From Amyloporia xantha (taxonomy: Eukaryota; Basidiomycota; Agaricomycetes; Polyporales; Adustoporiaceae), in NCBI GenBank assembly GCA_036971615.1, contig JAYKKR010000016.1, forward strand, positions 728,623 through 792,622: 64,000 nt of DNA, written 5' to 3'. The position numbers and the translations under genes were made by a program. The first letter of the stretch is position 1; each line of letters starts with the position of its first letter. Below are positions 23,468 to 35,461 of the stretch, in pieces. The notes under the pieces are model-generated. The model had not been told where the DNA came from. It worked only from the letters and a program-made list of their open reading frames with translations, and made no database searches.

Positions 23468-23829
23468 CTAAGCAGCAAGGCCCCTCGATCGCAGGGATTT
23501 CTGATAGCACGATACGTACGGAACGTCCATATGACCTTGGGCGAGATAAGCACTCTGTCGGTGACTTATATGTAACTTGCTGACGGAACGGGCTGCCTTT
23601 TCGGCGGGAGATGAGCCGTGCTGGAATGGCATCGTGAACGCATGCTAAGGCGAAAGAGCATTCAGCTAGCGATGAATCAAATGGCCTTTCATGAACGGCT
23701 GAATACAGAAAGAACGGCGATTGAAACATACACTTGGACAAGGGAGTCGGCAGCCGCGGCATTGCCGGAGGAGGTGATGAGCGCTTGGACATAGGCGCCC
23801 ATGTAGGGGTTTCCTGTTTTGGCTGGCAT
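23468..23829 (-). CDS. Small two-exon protein of unknown function (90 residues)
   Basis: I do not recognise this protein. Exon 1 is 23734-23829 (ATG to ...ADSLVQ) and exon 2 is 23468-23644 (HAFTMPFQHG... to TAG). They are separated by an 89-nt GT-AG intron with donor gtgtatg, and the phases match. The sequence looks protein-like: MPAKTGNPYMGAYVQAL, an Ala-rich run, an EKAARSVSKL helix and a VPYVSCYQKSL end. Its start codon lies only 60 bp from that of mL44 on the other strand, so the two probably share a promoter; that suggests, weakly, a mitochondrial link. No signal peptide or membrane segment. Confidence 0.5.
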
Positions 23830-23889
23830 TTTTCGTCGCGTTCACGACCTGGAACGGTGAGCGCACGCTGGCGGACGACGAACTTGCCA

Positions 23890-25093
23890 ATGGGATATGC
23901 ACAAAAACGTCTGGCATCGACGGCTGCCAAACTAGCCTCCGTATCTCCTTCTAACCTCAGGGTCTTCCCGCCAAAAGAAGCCGTCGTCTCCAGCTCATCC
24001 AAAACCTCTTTCTTCGATGCCCAGACGTGGGCCTCCCTCCAGCCCCCACCGCCCACCGCACTCACCGCGTTCGCCCATCGGATAGGTCTGGGCAGGGTTC
24101 TTCCCTCGCCGGAAGTGATCCAGCAAGCATGCACCCACCCGTCGTTCGCACCGCTGTACGCGCGACACTATCCGGACGAGCCGCTTCCTGCCACGAATGC
24201 CAACCTGGCGACGCTTGGGAACTCGCTAATGGGCCTGTTTGCGACAGAGCATGTCACTGCCTCATACCCACACCTCCCAACCCGTGTCATGAAGGCGGCG
24301 GTTAGCGCCTACGTTGGTCCGACGACCTGCACCGGCGTCGCAAAAGAAATGGGTGCAGCGCCCCTCCTTCGATGGCACCGAACAGTGCGTACTTGCGTTC
24401 TATCCTAAATTACTTGAGTTGACTGTCCTGTCCGCCGTCAGCCCGATACACCTCGTCGGCCAGCGGTGTTGCACCCTGATGCAATGAGCTCGGTGCCTCG
24501 CGCGCTAACCGCGCTGGTGTACCAGTACCGCTCCTTGCTCTCTGCGCGCAAGTTCGTGCAGAAGTTTTTCCTCAGTCGTGAGGTCGACCTACGCAGCATG
24601 ATGAAATTCCGAGATCCCAAACTCGCGCTGGCACAGACTGTCGCAAAATTCGGGCGGGAACGGCCAATATCAAGGTCAGGCGTAGCGCGCTGGTCTTGTG
24701 ACATTGTTATTGAGATCCAATTCTTGCAGATTGTTGAAAGAGACCGGTCGGTTCTCAAACTCGCCCGTATACGTGGTGGGTATATACTCAGGCGCGGACA
24801 AGCTTGGTGAGGGCTTCGGTAGCTCGTTGAAGATGGCAGAGTTCCGTGCAGCGGAAGACTCCATGCACCGACTATACCTCACACGACAGCCACCACATCT
24901 TGTACAGCTGCCGACGTCAACGTTCGCAGACGGACTGGGCAGCGTGTTTGAGGCAGAAGGGCCGGAGGCCCCGTACACGCCTGTCGAGATGGGAGATTCG
25001 GAGGTGGAGTATGGCAGTTCTGGGCGCACGGGCGCAAGAGCACCTGGACGGCGCTCGATGGCCGCGGAGGAGGATGATTTAGAGGACTTATAG
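23890..25093 (+). CDS. MRPL3: Mitochondrial large-subunit ribosomal protein mL44 (Mrpl3-like)
   Basis: mL44 is a mitochondrial large-subunit protein with a catalytically dead RNase III fold followed by a double-stranded RNA-binding fold. The chosen start is ATG 23890-23892, giving MGYAQKRLASTAAKL, a plausible transit peptide; in-frame sequence upstream does not look conserved. Landmarks: PSPEVIQQACTHPSFAP, ATLGNSLMGLFATEHV and AVSAYVGPTTC...KEMGAAPLLRWHR, then after an intron (about 24380-24440) VPRALTALVYQYRSLLSARKF. A second intron at about 24673-24730 precedes GRFSNSPVYVVGIYSG...KMAEFRAAEDSMHRLYL. It ends with an acidic tail and TAG at 25093. The reading frame is continuous across the introns. 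Confidence 0.92.
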
Positions 25094-26037
25094 TAATGCA
25101 ACACTCTTATAATCTGGGCGCTATTATTGCTAAACATGAGGTTTTGTGCGTTTCGAGGGTAGGTCTGTTTGTCTTGAATGGCTTGAGGAGCATGTCGTCA
25201 AAATAAGATAAGACGTGCTAGGCAAAGGTACGTTTGCGGCCTGGTTTTGTCCTGCGAAGTCCGTGACCTGACCCTTCTGTAGTTTTACCTAAGGTCGTCT
25301 TGAATTCATGTTTATTGATGACATTGAGCGTACGCTTTAAGTGGCCCCATTGTCGAAGGATCTTCATTGATCTTCGTGTGGAGGATCTGCACTGAGTTTA
25401 AGTCGATCAGAGGCGTTCGGCGTCGGCAAGGCCACGAGGATTGCTCAAGTGTCAATGTACAGAAGTATATTTGTGCTTCTATCGAATGCCCTTACGTGAT
25501 TCAATGCCGGTTCACCTCCTTGATTGGAAGGTTTGCCAACAAGCTGAGACCTTAATGTCCGAAGCCGACAGACCACCAAAAATACCCGACAATATGACAT
25601 GTTAGATCTCTTCTGTTATGTTCTGTCAATGGGCACGGAAATGAGAATAGTCTTATCTGACTAAACATCTAAATTACATCGAGTCTGCTGGCAATGGAGG
25701 TCGTGCCAAGCTGCACGCCGTGAGTGACCGCTATTAGCGACGCGTATTACGGTAGTGCGCAGTGCCTTGTTTCAATGTTTGAGATTCATCATAAGACACC
25801 GCCACAGCAACTTCGGGGAGCTCCCCGGGCGCTCACATACTTAAATACAAGACACTCTTGTATACTGCGTACACATCGTAGGATCTTCAGCCTGCACGTT
25901 GTAGTCTGTCTGCGTACACGAAGCTGCGGCGCGACGCTGTAAGCCTGTGACTGCCTCGCTGCATTTAACGCTGGTTCCCGTAGACTCGTGAACTTCAACG
26001 TGTTCGAGCTCTTGCTTTTGGCATTCTAACGGTGACT
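25094..26037. other. Intergenic region, no supported gene
   Basis: 944 bp between mL44 and the F-BAR gene. Only short non-conserved frames are present. Confidence 0.5.
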
Positions 26038-29000
26038 ATGGCGGTCTTGTCGCTCCCATTGAGCTTTCAGAACTCGTTCTGGTCTCAGGACTATAGGAGG
26101 GGTTGGAGGTTCTATATACCCAGCTCGAGAAGGTATGAATGTTCTAGGTGGAAGGTCGCGTTCCGTTTCTCACTCTTCGCCATAGGGGGTTCTTGAGAAT
26201 GAGGAGGTGGTTGCGTTTATTCGGGCACGTCTCTATTATGTTGATCTCTGTGCATGCCATAACGAGCTATACCCTACAGGCGAGAGCTGTAGCTGAGGGA
26301 GCACTTGCGTCAACATTGTCTGCTGCGGCACCAGCAGGTTTGAGCCTACATCCTTATAATCTGCCTGTTCTGACCGCGTCTTCAGGGAAAGCATTCGCGC
26401 ATGACGAGGGGGCCTCACTGCACGTAGCATTCCGGGGCCTGAAGGAGGAGTCGGTTGCGCAGGGCAAGGCACATGAGGCAATCGCCGTCGAGCTGCGGGA
26501 CTCGGTTGCTGGCCCATTTGAGAAGTGGGCTCTTGGATACAAAGTCAGTGAGTCAATCGTACTGTAGCGTGGCCTGTGTTGACCTTGCTGCAGGAGCGAC
26601 TCAAGGGTAGCGAGCATAACATGCTCGACAGCTGGATGCTTGCGTACGAGATGGCCCAGGCTGAGGTTGGCAAGCTCAAGAATGACTACCTCGCAAAGAC
26701 ACGCCGTGCAGATGAAGCGGAAGATGAGTGCGTATTGCCAAGTTGTGTCAAAAATGTATCACGACGTCTGAAATCGACACACCCATTAGTGCTCGCTTCG
26801 CTCCTATCCCTCAAGCGGTTGGAGACAAATATACTACCTCGCCCAGCATGCAACCGCGCGACAAGCGCGCAGTGCCAACTCGAACCGCGACGATGTCGGA
26901 GCGCATCTCCCAACGCTTCAAAGACTTCCGTCTTGGCGGAGGCGCCCCTCCCGAAGACGCAAAGCCTGAAGTACACTTCGACGCCGACGCCGAGGAGAAG
27001 GGCACTCCCAAAGTTGATAAAGGTAAAGGCCGTGCAGTCGAGGACATATCGTCTCCGCCTCGCCTGGCGTCGCCGCCGCCGATGTCACCTCCACTGCCTC
27101 CTGCGCGGCTAAGCACGGATCCGGTGCCTCCCCCGCCTGCTCCTCCCATCATGATTGCTGGTGTCTCGTATACGCCCACAGAGCTGTCTGAGCTGTTTAA
27201 GCGGGCTAAGCGCGAGCTGCCGCTGCGCCCGGTACGCTTCCCACTCTTGGGTGAATATCAGGAGTGCTTCAGCGGCGAGGAGTTCACTACGTGGCTGCAC
27301 GAAAAAGTGACAGACTTCCAGGGCAGCGTTGACCACGCCGCGTTTGCTGCCCGGGAGATGACGGAGAAACACAACTTGCTCCGCAGACTCGGTGACCTCG
27401 GTAATGACTTCGTCAGCGCCCCGGATGTGATCTATCAGATCAGACCCAAGGTATGCTTCATCATTTGAGACATGAAGATCGTTATCCCAATGTGTAACAG
27501 GCCTTCGCCCTCGATGGCGCACCCACGGCCAAACCTGAGCAGGCGGTCTCACCCATCCAGAAGAACCTCTCTCCGCTCGCTGGCCGGGTTACAGAGCGTA
27601 CGACGGCGATTGCGTCTCTCGTCTCGAAAGCGCTCAACGCGAACAGTAATGCTGAGCCCGCCCACATCAGGGCGCGCCACGAGGCCGACGATGCCGACAA
27701 GCTGTATCGTGTTGCGGTTCGCAAGCTCGACAGGCAGCGGCTTGCTCTCGAGGAGCGCATCGAGGACACGTTGAAAACGCTGCAAAAGTGGGAAATGGAC
27801 AGGCTGCGTGCAGTGAAGACCGGTATGTGTTTTTTGTCTTTGCACTATCCTCTTCTGACCGTTCGTTGCAGTTCTTCAGCAGTACCAGGGGGCTATATCG
27901 AAACTTGCGAAGGCCTATGAGCCGTCGTTTGAGCGGTCCTCCACGCTGATTGATTCATACCACCCTGAGGCGGACCTCAAAATCTTTATTGAGCGGAACC
28001 GAACAGGTCCCTTCCGTCCCGAACCTCAAGTATACGAATCTGTCACGCACGACGAGTCGGATGTTGTGTTCGGCATCGATTTGAGGCGATGGGCGGACAG
28101 TGGCCTGTGGCACTCTGAGAGTCCCGATGACAAGAAGCATGATATCCCGCCTGTCTTCAGCATTATGCTTGCGGCCATGAGCGAGGCTTATGCCAAGGTC
28201 CCGACTGACATTGGTCAGTTAGATCGGTGAATGCAATTTGACCACCTCTGATAGTTGCTTTCCAGAGAAACGCAAGACGTGGATCTATGATGTTCCCCTT
28301 CCGGCTGTACACCACCTCCGGGAAACGCTGAACGCTGTGCCTCCTGAGCAGCCCCTTCCCAACGACATATTGGCTAAATATGATGCTCCTGTTCTGGCGG
28401 GTGCTATCAAGCTTTGGGCTCTCGAACTTGATCCTCCGTTGGGTATGTACGAGGGCTGGGATGAGCTGCGCAAGCTATACCCGACAGGTGAGACGAGATC
28501 GATCCACGATATGAGATATTTCAAATAACCAATGGATCATAGTGGGTTCCAGTGCGAAGGTTGAGGAGACGTCTTCCGACGAACAGCACATTCAAGATCT
28601 TCAAGCTGCCCTGCAGAGATTGCCTAAGGTTCACCTCATGGTACTCGATGCGCTAGTGAAGCATCTGAAAGGGTCAGTAAAATACGTTGAGTGCTACATG
28701 ACTTTACTCACATTTTACTCAGACTCATTGCCTCTACATCTGGTGCCGAGGATGCGGAACCTAGCGAGGTCTACATCACGAAGCTTTCCTTGACAATGGG
28801 AAGGAGTAAGTCAACTGCCGATCTGTGTTATGCTCGTCCTCTGATTGGGATCCTGTAGCTATTCTCCGCCCGAAGCAAGAGAATGAGATATCCATACAAG
28901 ACCGCCATCCTACGCGTAAGCACAACGTTTTTCTCGTCTCGACGGAGAATAATATATGAATATCGTCCCGCAGTTCTTTTCATGGATCTGCTCAACAAGT

Positions 29001-30112
29001 ACGACTCGATTCTGCCGCCCACTATTGAGAAGAAGAAGCGCGAGTCTCAACGCAAGGTTCCTATCCGTCGCCGCACACGGCCAGTCGACATGCGCATGAG
29101 CCGCAGTCGTATCTCTGCCGGTGCTGATCTCAAAGAGCTTCAGTCACAGCAGTTCGAACAACGTACGGGCTTGAAGCTTCCACGTGCCTCTCCACCACTG
29201 CCAAATCTGCCTGTGTCTGAGCTACCCAATATACCCGGCAGTCCCAATCCTCAGTCTGAAGGATCCGTAACTGCACCATCGGTGACGGTGACGGCAGAAC
29301 CTGAGGAACTCCCCTCGATCCCGCCACCACCGCCCCCAGCCCCTGGCGACATCAACGTGCAGGATAATAGGAGTTTCTCAGCTGTGCCACCTCCACCACC
29401 TCTTCATCACCCTGCTGTTGAGGCACCATCAGTCCCACCACCGCCGCCGCCCCATGAGGCACCCGTCGTACCTTCCCACCCAATTTTTAAAGAACCACCT
29501 CCGGAAACGGATGACTTGCCGCCACGCCCGGCCTTCAAAGAGCCTCCAGCCGAGCCTATCTCGCCTCCCGGGTCCATGCCAATGCCTTCCTTCACCGCTC
29601 CGCCGCCGGAGCCTGCATCACCTGAGTTACCCATGCCGTCGTTTAAGGAGCCACCTCCTGAGCAAGAGGACACCGCCGTCGTGGCTGGAGCTCCCATGCA
29701 TGTTCCCCCTGCTCTACGCCCCGGCAGCAGCCGCCCGTCGTCACCGAGGGTGACATCGACCTACGGTTCCTCTCGTAGCCCATCACCGACGAAACCGACC
29801 ACTTCTCCGTCGCCGACTACTCCTAACATGTCGGACTCTGGACGACCCGTACGCGGGCCGCGCATTGCGCGGGGCCCTCGGCCTTCAGCGGGCGGGTCTG
29901 TCAGCAGTATGGTGAACAATCTCAATCGGCAATCCTTCGGAGGATCGCGCCCAGCATCACCTAATATCAACGGAGGTGCCACCGGTTTGTCGCGCAATAG
30001 CTCGCGCACGTATGGCGTGGGCCATGGGAAGCGTTCGAGCATTAGCCGTGTGTCTGAATTCTCGCGGAGGACAATGGCCAGTGATGCTGAGGATGAAGTA
30101 GTGGAGAAGTGA
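26038..30112 (+). CDS. F-BAR / DEP / RhoGAP-domain protein (Rgd2-like)
   Basis: A membrane-curvature and Rho/Cdc42 regulator of the same domain order as yeast Rgd2. From ATG 26038 it begins MAVLSLPLSFQNSFWSQDY (F-BAR start). F-BAR blocks continue through 26720 (VLENEEVVAFIRAR, FAHDEGASLHVAFRGLK...VAQGKAHEAIA). A Pro-rich insert precedes a DEP domain near 27220-27450 (FSGEEFTTWLHEKVTDFQG...REMTEKHNLLRRLGD). More F-BAR helix follows (LYRVAVRKLDRQRLALEERI), then a RhoGAP domain at 28050-29010 (YDVPLPAVHHLRETLN, DAPVLAGAIKLWALELDPP, FMDLLNKYDSILPPTI). A 350-residue Pro/Ser tail ends at TGA 30112. A base seems missing at 26097-26104, and the splice near 26200-26281 is uncertain. No FRxxG arginine finger is visible. 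Confidence 0.88.
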
Positions 30113-30765
30113 AGGGTGGAATTTTCAGCGACGTATCTCACTCGATCCATGCACGGTCTTTGATAGATCGCGCTTACGATATCATTTTCTTGCTTGGCTT
30201 TAGGGAGTATGCCAATTTACGTTCATTATGCATATGCTCTGGGCATTGACAATGCTTGTGCTTTCTTGACCTGGGTACATTTCCTCACCTGGTCTGATAC
30301 TTTGGACACATTGTACTCACTGGAAGGTCACTTAGTGGTCCATATTAATCTTATGCAGAGTATAGCCAACCCGATCCGATAAATGTCTCACTCATACCCT
30401 CATATTATTCATCCTACTAACCATGCACTTGTCTCCCATGTTGAGTGGTGTAACTAATAACTTCAAACTTGTTCAAAGCTCACAATGCAATAAGAAACGT
30501 ATCGACATGGAGGATCTGCTACTTGAATAACAAGCTGTTCTCACGTGCCTAGACTTGCATTGAATGTCGTAGTTGAGTGCCATCGAAAACATTCGAAATC
30601 ACTTCACCAACCTTGTCATAATTCGAGCTTAAGCCAGAATTCAGCCATTCATCCGACAGACAATTGATACACTAGACTACGATTAAGAAGCACAGTAATA
30701 GGACAAAAAGAATACAAAATACAAATGCCGACATCACGATAAGTCATATGCATAGTCCATAGAGC
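30113..30765. other. Intergenic region between converging genes
   Basis: 653 bp of AT-richer sequence holding the 3' ends of the F-BAR and H2A genes. No coding signal. Confidence 0.5.
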
Positions 30766-31409
30766 CTACACTTCCTGCGATGCGCCCTCCTTCTTGCCCT
30801 TGTTCGACTTTGAAGGCAGCAACTCCGGCAGAATGAATGGCACAACACCACCCTGACTGATGACAACGTCGCCGAGGAGCTTATTCAACCTATGAAACAA
30901 GTTGAGTTTTCAATTGAAGACTTCACATCATGATATACGCACTCCTCATCATTACGGATCGCAAGTTGAAGGTGACGAGGGACAATACGCTGCTTCTTGT
31001 TATCACGAGCCGCGTTGCCAGCAAGCTCGAGAATCTCAGCAGCAAGATATTCCAGAACAGCGGCAAGGTATACTGCAAGAGCGGCTGAGTAATTTCGAAT
31101 CTCTGCAATTCTTGATCACGTACCAGGAGCCCCAGCACCAACACGCTGCGCGTAATTGCCCTTCTTCAAGAGACGGTGGACACGACCGACGGGAAATTGA
31201 AGACCTGCCTTGGCCGAGCGCGACTGGGACTTGCCCGCCTCACCACCGGCCTTGCCAGAGGAAGACTTGCCACTGTAGGAACAGATGATATTAAGATCTA
31301 GGACGCTTTTGCGCGCCAAAATAGAGTAGCGTACGCTTTTCCTTTGCCAGACTGTAATACCAACCCAAATAAGCCACTGATACATTGCAGCTAGACATTG
31401 ACGCACCAT
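30766..31409 (-). CDS. HTA1: Histone H2A with C-terminal SQE motif
   Basis: Core nucleosome protein. ATG (31407-31409) stands alone in exon 1, followed by an intron with donor gtgcgt. Exon 2 encodes SGKGKA, then another intron. The third exon begins [10 protein letters not shown] and contains the conserved [15 protein letters not shown]. Then follow [40 protein letters not shown] and the end GASQEV, with TAG at 30766-30768. The SQE-hydrophobic ending is the site phosphorylated after DNA breaks in fungal H2A and animal H2A.X, so this is the canonical fungal type. The fold is complete and five exons splice in frame. Confidence 0.96.
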
Positions 31410-31504
31410 TTTTGCAGTTGGTTGATGATGAAGGCGAAAGAGGCCGAAGGTTGTGGTGGGGGAGAGAGAGAAGGGCTTGTTGGAGGACGCGAAGGTGGCG
31501 ATGG

Positions 31505-31513
31505 CTTATATAG
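31505..31513 (-). promoter_or_regulatory. TATA box of histone H2A
   Basis: On the minus strand the word tatataag lies about 100 bases upstream of the H2A ATG, followed by a GC-rich context. Position and sequence fit a TATA element. Confidence 0.45.
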
Positions 31514-32172
31514 CGCGCCGCGGTATTCAAACTCCGAAAAGCAGTAAACAAGTCGCGACTTCACGTGACTGACGCGTCTCGATCAACCCGAAGTGGCTGC
31601 GACAGAGCCGCCGTCCACTGGCCCCTCTATATCTTCTTCTCCTTTCATGTTATATATATTTTTCGACTCTTGGACAGATAATTTCGATCTTCTCATTTGG
31701 TCTCACCTCAAGCCAAAGCAAGGACGCGATAAAGTACTAGGGTTTGATGAAAATCCTTCCCGATTCTAAACTAAATCGACCGTTAATTTCTGCAGTTCTC
31801 AGAGAGGACGACCAAATATCGTGAGGCTACGTATTAATATGCTCTCCTCTACAGGGCATCAGACACTTCTAGCAGCGCTGAGAAAACCTCTCAGGATGTA
31901 AGCCGCCCATGAACGCGAGAACCACGAGGACTATATTGCGCACGAGGGAAGCACTAGAGATGCAGTACACGAGGGATTGGGACGGCTTTGGAGAACTCAA
32001 AGGCCTCTTAGGTTCTCTCCACACGAGAACTGCCTCCAACTGCGCACATCCCCCCACCTTTGCCCCACTATTCTTGAGATATTCTGGCTACATTGGAAGC
32101 GCCAGACTTTAGTTGTCTCGTTGACCCCGCTGCCTCCTACAACATTCGCTCTTTGACCCTTTGCAAGTATAC
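31514..32172. other. Intergenic region upstream of H2A
   Basis: About 660 bp. No H2B partner or other gene is seen. A short ATG-led frame at 31909-32112 lacks conservation cues. Confidence 0.45.
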
Positions 32173-33451
32173 ATGAGTCCAATCACCCCCTCCACCGAAC
32201 AGGTTCTGTGCCGTTTTCTCTCCATGTGTTAAATAAACTGCAATACTGACCGTCAGATCAGGCACCCACCATATATGTTGTGCGTACCACGTATGCCATC
32301 ATGTACTCTCTGTCTCTACGCTCATGCTGTTCAAGATTGTTGTCTACACGGTTGTCATTTTTGCGTTATGGGTGATACCAGGCGCTCGCGTTCTTATCAA
32401 CCCCCTCAAGCTATTCACTATCGGCTGGCATGAATTTTGTCACATCGTAGCTGTGGGTTCTTCGGTGTTGCTTACTAGCTGTTGACATCCTAACCCTCAG
32501 TGCTGTACTTCAGGCGATTTTCACCGGAGGGACGGTCATCAAAGTGTCCATCGATCCCGATCTTGGCGGCGCAACGCTCGTCGACGGCGGCAATTCGCTT
32601 GCCATTCTGGCTGCTGGCTACATAGGGTCAACAATATTTGGCGGAGTGTTCGTTCTTGCCGGCTTTGATATCCTCATGGCAAAGATCGTAAGCTTTGTGC
32701 TGGGTCTTGGGCTCGTTGCCCCTCTGGCGCTTGTGCGAAACAAGTTGTGAGTTCTCTTCTGAAGTAGCTTCTGCAGTGCCTCATTGTATCATGTAGGACC
32801 ATCCTGTTGACCCTCCTGTACGAAGGCCTGCTCGTAGGGTTCTGGTTCGTCGACCACGGGTACGTGTCCGCAATCGGGTTTGCCCAGCAGAGGTTCACGC
32901 GATTTCTTTTCCTCAGGCAGGCACTTCGTTGGTACTGCCTTTTTGTAGGCGTCATGAAGTGAGTTTGCCTTGCATCTTCACATCATCTATCGCTTATGAT
33001 CACTAGTGTCTTTTATGTTGTCTGTACGTCTTACAGCGAACCTTTTAACATACATCTGTATATAAATCTAACCGTGCTACGTAGGGGATATTGCGGATGA
33101 CAAATACTTTCGAAAGACGAATGACTCAGACGCAACACAGTTCGCATTAATGTTCCCGGGTGTTCGTGCTCACGGTGCGTAACGAGGCCCTCCGCCCCCA
33201 TCCATTGCATATAGCTTAACTCCGACAAAGCGGCTAATCCGTCACGTATCGCATACGCAGTCTGGGCGACGTTGTGGATACTCTTCGAAATAGGAGTCTT
33301 GATTGCCTTCGTCCTCCTGGGCATCGTGGCCTTCAAGCGCACAAACGCAGAGATGTACGCGGAAGCTGGTAGGTTCATTTTGTCTATTGTATGTCGCATA
33401 AGTCTCTGAAATATGTTGTTATCCCGTGTAGCAAAATTCCTCCCAACATGA
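32173..33451 (+). CDS. M50-like multi-pass membrane metalloprotease
   Basis: A multi-spanning protein of the peptidase M50B-like family; substrate unknown. The zinc motif HExxH is present as HEFCH in FTIGWHEFCHIVA (near 32425). Next comes the conserved ISID-type block GGTVIKVSIDPDLGGATLVDGG, then AAGYIGSTIFGG and several hydrophobic helices. The C-terminal domain has FVGVMNVFYVVWDIADDKYF and SDATQFALMFPG, ending KFLPT with TGA 33449-33451. Introns include about 32456-32513, 32747-32797 and four more short ones; phases match. The N-terminus is uncertain: an exon from ATG 32173 (MSPITPSTEQ) probably splices to the 32260-32300 area, while a start at ATG 32324 is the alternative. Confidence 0.8.
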
Positions 33452-34340
33452 TGTGTCAGAATAGGATGACACAGAACAGTTGATCGGCACTGTAGAAGTA
33501 CCTCAGTTGAACGTTGAGCCTGATGTCTGTACAGTATCGACCAATACCACCTCCACGATAACGCACCGTAAATGATTACTTGGGAACTATGCGTATTATA
33601 TATCGTCATGATATTGGCTGCAGTGAATGTACTCTACACGCTTCACATTTAAGATCACTGCGGGGTAGACATGCTGGCGAATGTACTAATTTATCTTCTC
33701 CATTTCGAATACTTGCATCATGCCTCTAGCTAGCTGCAGAATGTACAAGGCTCCCTTAGCAGGCCTTTGGACCATAATTAATAACACGTTGACGATCTGC
33801 TCGTCAAACTGGGCGTGCCTTCTGATCAATCTGTATATACATAGGCAGGCATAGCGACGGCCTACCTGCTAGTTGCATGAACGTAGCACACGATTCGTTA
33901 TCGTACACCGCTGAACACATTGATGCTTGCGTTGAGAAATAACACATCACGGCAGCCGTGGAATTCACCGGAGTGAAAGCTCAAAAATACAACCGTCTTG
34001 CTCGAATATCGTAGATAATGAATGTCATGGTGCGCCGGACATTAGCATTTATACAGGCTCACGTAAATATTGGGGCATTTATAACATACTTCACAGGTGA
34101 TATGAACAATCCAATGGATGACCGTCACTGTATAAAGCCGAGAAATTGATATGAGAGCGGATCAAAGGTGTTTGCCAGAAAGATTGGGTCATCTGGGGCA
34201 TTATGTCATGTAGGCCGTGGGGCACTGTTATAGGATTGCAAGTGAGGGATATTGCACGGGGAAAGTAGAGGGAAAACGAGAGCAGAGCGATATGAGGGGG
34301 CGATAATGTAGGAATAAGGCGTCAGATTGACAAATACGAA
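33452..34340. other. Intergenic region, no supported gene
   Basis: 889 bp, AT-richer than its neighbours. No coding, RNA or repeat signal that I can support. Confidence 0.5.
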
Positions 34341-35201
34341 TTATTTGCGTGCGGCTCGCCGTATGAGTGACGCAAGGAGAACAGCGCCTAAGGCGGCAGC
34401 GCCTCCAGCGATGGCCATGCCAATGTAACCTTCTGTAGAGTTGTCCACGATCGTCGCATAATAGGATTGAGATTGTTGAGATAATAGCCCATCGTGAATT
34501 CGCGAATGTACATTCGAGGCAGAAAGTGGACGATCGAAAAAGTCAGGGTCCATTCAAGAAGCATTCGCAAAGTGTGAGTCAAGACGCACCTTTTGTAACC
34601 CGCTGGTCAATGAGCGAAGCGAGACTCTGTGCCTGCATATTTGTCGGCTCCTTGTCCATCAGTAATGCTGATCACGCCCATTAATCCGATAAAATGCATA
34701 GGTTTTCGGACAGAGAGACTGTGAGTTGACGGACCATGCGATCGAATATGAGCCACATACAATTGAACTTCTTTGCTTCCTCGTAGTTTCCCATCTTATA
34801 ATGCCCAAGGGCGAGATAATATAGGCATTCACGTCGCCTCGTTGGCTCCGCACGGTATATCTCTTTTCAAGAAAGTCAGCAAATGCATAGTACTAAGCCC
34901 ATCATGGGCTCGAGTATAATCCGACAATCTCCGACTGACCTTGCAAGAGCCGTACGCCCTCCACTTGATGCTCGCGCATTGGGCTCTTCACCAGCCCCCA
35001 AGCATAGTTGAACTTGGTCTGTATTGTCACATGTGATTGTGATAGCTCCTTCTGGTATTGCAGACGCAGAACCTGGAACGCGCATTAGGTTTCGTATGTT
35101 CAGACAACCGATCAATATGGGCGAAGACGCATACATACCTCGAGCTCGTCATATGAAAGAGATACCTCTGCATCTGCGGCATATGGGAGTTCTGTCGGCA
35201 T
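34341..35201 (-). CDS. FIS1: Mitochondrial fission protein Fis1
   Basis: Fis1 is a tail-anchored outer-membrane adaptor that recruits the dynamin fission machinery. The start is ATG 35199-35201 ([21 protein letters not shown]). After an intron, [21 protein letters not shown], then [23 protein letters not shown] make the TPR-like bundle. Exons down to about 34600 carry the second TPR. The last exon encodes [20 protein letters not shown], the membrane anchor, and the basic end IRRAARK, with the stop at 34341-34343. About 150 residues, the usual size. Five or six GT-AG introns, no break seen. It is head to head with COX23. Confidence 0.93.
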
Positions 35202-35461
35202 TTCGTGTCTAGTTCCGTTGGAGGAGAGAAACAGAGAAGTAAGAAAGCGTCTACCGACTGCGTTGGAAGTGGTCCTCGGGCGTAGAGGCCAGACTTGCGC
35301 GCGTCGTGCAAAGGTCACGTGGACACATGCTCTCGTCATTAGCAGATGCCCAACGCTGTCTTCACTGTTCAGTCCACCACGATCCACTGTGTACTGTCTG
35401 GCAAACATTGGGCTATTTCTTGAATGTCCTGAAGTCTCAAACCTTTACTACGAAATTCGGC
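35202..35461. promoter_or_regulatory. Shared divergent promoter FIS1 / COX23
   Basis: 260 bp between start codons of two mitochondrial-protein genes. Sharing is inferred from the spacing. Confidence 0.4.

Noticed and set aside
23463..24134. Long minus-strand frame across the mL44 start
   Set aside because: Antisense to the conserved mL44 coding sequence and without conserved motifs; only the two-exon reading at 23468-23829 looks protein-like.
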